Shown piece after piece: positions 62,096 to 64,000 of a stretch of DNA of 64,000 bases. Position 1 is the stretch's first letter, and the number at the start of each line of letters is the position of its first letter. The notes below the pieces were generated by a model. The model did no database searches and was not told the DNA's origin. It worked only from the letters and a program-made list of their open reading frames with translations. Source of the stretch: Campylorhamphus procurvoides (Eukaryota > Chordata > Aves > Passeriformes > Dendrocolaptidae). Position numbers and translations under genes: made by a program. Location: NCBI GenBank assembly GCA_013396655.1, contig WBMV01002770.1, positions 248,001-312,000 of the forward strand, read 5' to 3'.

Positions 62096-64000
62096 GAAAT
62101 GTATTATCTGCGCAGTCTTTTTATCAGAAATAACATGCAGGGAGTTTTTCCCTGAGTGTTGGTTCTTTTCTCCTCTTAAATTGGAATGTTTTCATACAAG
62201 AAGCAACCTATCAGAGGAAATAAAATCACTATTTTCACCCACATCTAGTTATTTCTTATTGTCAGCCATTCTCTAGCATTTTTTAAGCAGTTTTCCACTT
62301 TAAAAGTCATCTTCAGTAGACAGATAAACTGTCTAAAAGGATATCACTTTTGTCAATCACTGAGTTTCAAGAAAATCTTCCCACTGAGATGCTGTTCTCG
62401 TACTGAGAGTTAAAAATACAAATTTGATGGGAAAAGGGACTCTTTTCCCAAAGTTAAAGGAAAAAAATTATTTTCAATAGCTGAGGTTGATACTTGTGGT
62501 TCAGGATCCTTCTCACAGTGCTGTGTTTGAGCCAGATGTGGAGGCAAGGTCAGAGTCAACAAGAAGATCACTATACCTCCAGTCTTTCCAAGAAAAAACA
62601 AAGTTGCTGTGTTCTCAGAGCATTTCCCCCTGGATGAAATGGCAGCATGGTGATGAGACATTCCCAAGTTTTATCATTCAGTCTGGGAGGGACCCAGAGA
62701 AATGAGAAAGCATAAAGAGAAACAAAAACAGTTTAGCTCATCTTAGTGTTTTCCACACCAAGCTGGTACTCTAATTTATGGAACTTAAAGTCAACAAAAG
62801 TGATATTATTAAAAATAAAAATAATAATTAAAAAAAAGAAACCAAATTGAGAACAAAGAACCTGTCATTGATTATTCTCTGTGAACACAGGTATCACATT
62901 CTGGAGAAAAAAAAAAAGGAAAAAAAGAACCAAAACAAAATGAAGAAAAAGTATATATAACTTTCTGGAAATCAAATGTTTTGTAAGGAAAGCACAGGGC
63001 TATTTCATAGCTTTGCTATCCTTTCTAGAAGAAGCTGTGTGTGTCTGAAGTCAGTTATTGCCACCTGCTGTACTTGCTGAGAGAACAAAGGCAGAGACAC
63101 GGAGCCTGAAGGTGAGCTCAGGTGAACACCTTCAGAGCGTGCATATTTCAGCAATGATAATGGCCCTACCGTTGGTATGAAGTGGATTTTACATCTTGCA
63201 ACATTCATTTTAAAAATCAAGCATCATCTTCTTATTCTCCTGGAACATAAACGCCAGGTCTGTACCAATAATTCACTAGAAATATGATAAAAAGCCTGCA
63301 GATAGTCCAGGGCTAAGGCTACTCTAAGGAAACACAGAAGACACGGCTGCAAGACTTGGCTACTTCCCATTTTGAACAATAATTTACATCCATGTCCAAA
63401 CACATATTTTGTGTCCTAATTCCCAGGCTGTTAGGATGTGGGTTTTTTCCCCTCACATTTCAATGTGTAATCTGGCATCTTTTGGCTCAAGGCAGTTAAG
63501 ATATAAGGGGGAAAAGCAAGGCAGATGCCACCCCCCAGTTTTACCTGAGAATATTCCCAGCCAGCTCTACCATGATATTCCAGTTGGTCCCTTTGTGGGA
63601 ATGGTCCCCTTTACTATTACAAACCAGGAACATCTCAACAAGGCTTCAAAGTCTTTTTAAGTGCTTTGTAGCTGTAAATTTCATTTGGTAAAAAGAGTAA
63701 TAGAAATCAGAGCAGCAATTTTGAAGCATTTCCTTTCCTCCCCCACCTGCAATAGCAGGAGTCCACCAAAACCAGGTGTTATAAAAGGTTGTGTTTGAGT
63801 CAGAAGAGCAGTGGTGGGTGGTTATGGGGTGTAATTTTGCAGAAGTGAACTTATGTTAAAAAAATATGAAGTAGAAAAGTACAGACAGAGACATTGGGAG
63901 AGAAATGAAGGAAGTAGTGAAGGGGGGACAGGGACAGGACACAATGCCAGGCAAGGCCACGCTACTTCACTCTCTTTGTGGCACAAGGAGATGGGGATGG
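62096..64000. other. Non-coding stretch, no recognised gene
   Basis: AT-rich unique sequence. A-rich low-complexity runs lie at about 62808-62843 and 62905-62950. Short frames have no recognisable domains. Nothing is seen at the window edge. Confidence 0.55.
62905..62950. repeat. A-rich low-complexity run
   Basis: Eleven consecutive A residues, then repeated AAAAAG/AACAAAA words to about 62950. A second A/T-rich run (aaaaataaaaataataatt type) lies just upstream at 62808-62843. Either could be a decayed poly(A) tail, but no retrocopy body is recognised beside them. Confidence 0.75.

Noticed and set aside
62905..62950. A-rich run as the poly(A) tail of a processed pseudogene
   Set aside because: No coding homology is visible on either side and no flanking target duplication was spotted.

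Overview
This window reads as non-coding nuclear DNA from a bird. The evidence is the interspersed-repeat content: about a dozen pieces of CR1, the dominant LINE of bird genomes, plus one piece resembling an avian endogenous-retrovirus LTR, in a fairly AT-rich, CpG-poor background with short microsatellites. I see no SINE families of mammalian type. Species, chromosome and the nearest gene cannot be read from the window; a passerine is plausible but unproven. I recognise no protein-coding gene, tRNA, rRNA, CRISPR array or bacterial-style feature. Nearly all short open frames are chance frames, or frames through or antisense to repeats.

Layout. 1-7 kb: unique sequence with a tiny 16-bp duplication. 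7.1 kb: CR1 3' end (+). 10.2-11.1 kb: GC-rich block of unknown origin ending in a CR1 tail (+). 13.3 kb: polypyrimidine tract. 15.5 kb: exon-like segment with good splice signals. 16-25 kb: unique, two small tandem repeats. 25.1 kb: CR1 (-). 28.9-29.5 kb: ancient CR1 relic (-). 32.5 kb: 82-bp period duplication. 33.0-33.4 kb: probable LTR piece (-) with a perfect 15-bp inverted repeat. 35.1 and 36.75 kb: CR1 relics (-). 37.3-37.9 kb: well-preserved CR1 3' end (+). 43.6 and 46.0 kb: two more exon-like segments. 44.1-47.5 kb: three CR1 pieces of one subfamily in mixed orientation. 47.5-55.8 kb: mostly AT-rich unique sequence, including an ATTA-rich block near 52.8-53.0 kb. 55.9 kb: degenerate 16-bp minisatellite carrying GATA-type motifs. 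56.9 kb: GT-rich low-complexity run. 58.6 kb: ancient CR1 relic (-). 60.8-62.1 kb: the largest mobile element, a 5'-truncated CR1 (-) retaining reverse-transcriptase motifs but with its catalytic FADD region damaged.

No genes work together here that I can demonstrate. The window is best read as intergenic or deep-intronic DNA built from old and moderately young CR1 insertions over unique sequence. The observations most worth following are the 16-bp GATA-bearing minisatellite, the three exon-like segments, the inverted CR1 pair at 44-47 kb, the 82-bp duplication, and the unidentified GC-rich block at 10.3-11.0 kb. Family assignments rest on remembered consensus patterns, not on a search.
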